Shown one piece after another: positions 5,311 through 6,169 of a stretch of DNA of 6,169 nt. How positions within the stretch are numbered: position 1 is the first letter of the stretch; each line of letters opens with the position of its first letter. The notes beneath the pieces are model-generated. The model was not told where the DNA came from, did no database searches, and saw nothing but the letters and a program-made list of their open reading frames with translations. The stretch comes from JBBCJM01 sp037190175 (GTDB taxonomy: Bacteria; Pseudomonadota; Alphaproteobacteria; Rhodobacterales; Rhodobacteraceae). The stretch spans positions 1 to 6,169 of the forward strand of contig JBBCJM010000260.1 of assembly GCA_037190175.1 (NCBI GenBank), given 5' to 3'. Made by a program: the position numbers and the translations under genes.

Positions 5311-5646
5311 TCAGGGTTCCTCGCCGGGGCCGCCCACGTCGGCGATGTCGTCGAGCGAGACGTTCTCGTCGGCGTCGTCCTCCAGCAGCTCGTCCTCCAG
5401 GTCGGCATCGTCGCTGCCCGAGGCCGCGATCAGGTCGTCGTCGCCCTCGATGTCGTCGACCAGCAGGTCGTCGTCCTTCTCGGCCGCCACGCGGCTGATG
5501 ATCGCCGCCACCGCCTTGCGGCGGGCGCTCTCGATATCCACCACCTCGCCGGTATAGGGGCTGACGACGGGGGTGCGGTTCAGGTCGTAGAAGCGCCGCC
5601 CCGTGGTCGGGCAGATGCGCTTGGTGCCCCATTCTTCCTTGGGCAT
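5311..5646 (-). CDS. FYDLN-acid (TIGR02300-type) family protein
   Basis: This small acidic protein of 111 residues is probably cytosolic, as no signal peptide or membrane segment is seen. Residues 6-36 carry the family signature: WGTKRICPTTG, then RRFYDLNR, then PVVSPYTGEVV, with a single cysteine at 12. A short basic stretch (ARRKAVAAIISRVAAEK, 41-57) leads into a tail, 56-111, in which 26 of 56 residues are Asp or Glu. The family is characteristic of alphaproteobacteria and has no assigned function that I know of. The ATG at 5646 is preceded by GAGGA (complement of 5657-5661) at normal spacing, and the family motif begins directly after it; an in-frame extension to 5697 lacks such a site and was not used. 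Downstream on the same strand is tRNA-Ala; the upstream neighbour is divergent. The family call is firm and the role unknown. Confidence 0.9.
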   Translation of the reverse strand: MPKEEWGTKRICPTTGRRFYDLNRTPVVSPYTGEVVDIESARRKAVAAIISRVAAEKDDDLLVDDIEGDDDLIAASGSDDADLEDELLEDDADENVSLDDIADVGGPGEEP

Positions 5647-5734
5647 GTGTGCGATTTCCTCAGAGGCCAAAGGGATGCGCCGCAGGCCGGGCGGCACGGC
5701 CGGAATGGCGCCGCTTGCCGCAAGGCCACGGCGG

Positions 5735-5741
5735 TGTCAAG
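5735..5741 (-). promoter_or_regulatory. Consensus -35 element upstream of the FYDLN-acid gene
   Basis: The complement of 5735-5741 reads CTTGACA, a full consensus -35, about 90 bases before the start codon at 5646. No convincing -10 hexamer follows at 16-18 bases (GCAAGC/CAAGCG), so only half a promoter is visible. The interval contains CTTGC-C-GCAAG (5714-5724), an 11-base palindrome that could be an operator or chance. Confidence 0.25.
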
Positions 5742-5780
5742 CCCCGTCCGGGCGCCCCTCGCGGGCCCGTGTCCCCGGGG

Positions 5781-5809
5781 TTGCGGGCCGGGCCGGCCGC
5801 GGGCATCCT
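5781..5809 (+). promoter_or_regulatory. Candidate promoter for the YgjP-like gene, leaderless type
   Basis: TTGCGG (5781-5786) and CATCCT (5804-5809) are 17 bases apart, and the ATG at 5817 follows seven bases after the second box. Transcription would therefore start at or next to the start codon. There is no Shine-Dalgarno sequence. The -10 box is a poor match on its own; the support comes from its likeness in sequence and spacing to the arrangement before dacB. Confidence 0.35.
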
Positions 5810-5816
5810 GCGGCCC

Positions 5817-6169
5817 ATGCTGCGCCTTCTCCGCTCCCCGCCCCTGCCGCCGGTGCTGCACCTGCCCGGCCCGCCGCCGGTCGAGGTGGCGCTGCGCCGT
5901 TCGGCCCGGGCGCGGCGGCTGTTGCTGCGCGTGGGCCGGCCCGGCTCGGCCCCCACGCTGACCCTGCCGCAGCGCGCCTCGGTGGCCGAGGCCATGGCCT
6001 TCCTGCGCGCGCAGGAGGATTGGCTGCGCCAGGCGCTGGGCCGGCGGCCGGCGCTGCACCGGGTGGAGCCCGGCGCGCTGGTCCCGGTGGAGGGGCGGGC
6101 GCTGCGGCTGACCCCGGCCCCGGGGCGCGGCATCAGGATCGAGGGCGACGCGCTGCTGGTGCCGGGGGC
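5817..6169 (+). CDS. YgjP-like (DUF45) metallopeptidase domain protein, N-terminal part
   Basis: An open frame runs from the ATG at 5817 off the window end, giving 117 complete codons. The family pattern is visible: VEVALRRSARARRLLLRV (22-39) corresponds to the conserved start of YgjP/DUF45 proteins (V-x-RRS-x-RARR-x-x-LRV), followed by LTLPQRASVAEAMAFLRAQ (48-66) and EDWLRQAL (67-74), then a LVPVEGRALRL beta segment. The zinc-binding HExxH-type part of this family lies farther downstream and is not in the window, so catalysis cannot be checked. The ATG is supported by the promoter-like spacing upstream and by the domain starting about 20 residues in. Divergent from the FYDLN-acid gene, 170 bases between starts. 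The cellular role of the family is not well established; SprT-like protease is the nearest description. Confidence 0.8.
   Translation, partial: MLRLLRSPPLPPVLHLPGPPPVEVALRRSARARRLLLRVGRPGSAPTLTLPQRASVAEAMAFLRAQEDWLRQALGRRPALHRVEPGALVPVEGRALRLTPAPGRGIRIEGDALLVPG

Noticed and set aside
5242..5961. Plus-strand open frame of 239 codons across 5311-5646
   Set aside because: It is antisense to the FYDLN-acid gene, its valine-rich run being the reverse of the Asp/Glu tail, and it overlaps the YgjP-like gene in a different frame.

Overview
The window is very GC-rich, with almost every wobble position G or C, and reads as an ordinary chromosomal segment of an alphaproteobacterium. A member of the Rhodobacterales/Rhodobacteraceae is most likely. 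The pointers are an extensin-like C-terminal domain protein behind a hisC-tyrC pair, a FYDLN-acid (TIGR02300-type) protein, weak Shine-Dalgarno sites with two apparently leaderless starts, and an intergenic GC hairpin followed by an AGGATATTT tail of a kind I remember from that family. The placement is inference from protein families and style; no species is assigned.

Layout. Positions 1-240 hold perhaps the last codons of an upstream gene, a 9-bp GC hairpin, a small AT-rich island with a 23-bp dyad, and further palindromes before hisC. From 241 to 3489 runs a tight plus-strand cluster: hisC (aminotransferase), tyrC (prephenate/arogenate dehydrogenase, ATGA overlap with hisC) and a secreted extensin-like protein with a LAS-type zinc-peptidase signature. 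After 60 bases carrying a candidate promoter comes dacB (PBP4, D-Ala-D-Ala carboxypeptidase/endopeptidase, 3550-5028). The plus-strand block ends in a 75-nt near-perfect hairpin (5036-5110). Facing it on the minus strand are a tRNA-Ala(GGC) gene with its own promoter and, upstream of that, the FYDLN-acid gene (5311-5646). Divergent from the latter, a YgjP-like (DUF45) metallopeptidase gene starts at 5817 and runs off the window.

How the genes fit together. hisC and tyrC form a unit for tyrosine (and histidine) biosynthesis: a HisC-type aminotransferase can use aromatic substrates as well as histidinol phosphate, and TyrC supplies the dehydrogenase step. The two genes after them encode exported proteins likely to act on peptidoglycan. 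These two share an identical LRPLPRP heptapeptide just after their signal peptides, written with seven different codons, and the extensin-like protein carries four further RPxxRP motifs. That shared envelope motif is the most interesting signal I found.

I see no mobile element, CRISPR array, phage gene or defence system. Nothing here amounts to a clear new multi-gene system; the points worth a second look are the short protein motif, the long hairpin, the upstream dyads and the leaderless-type promoters.
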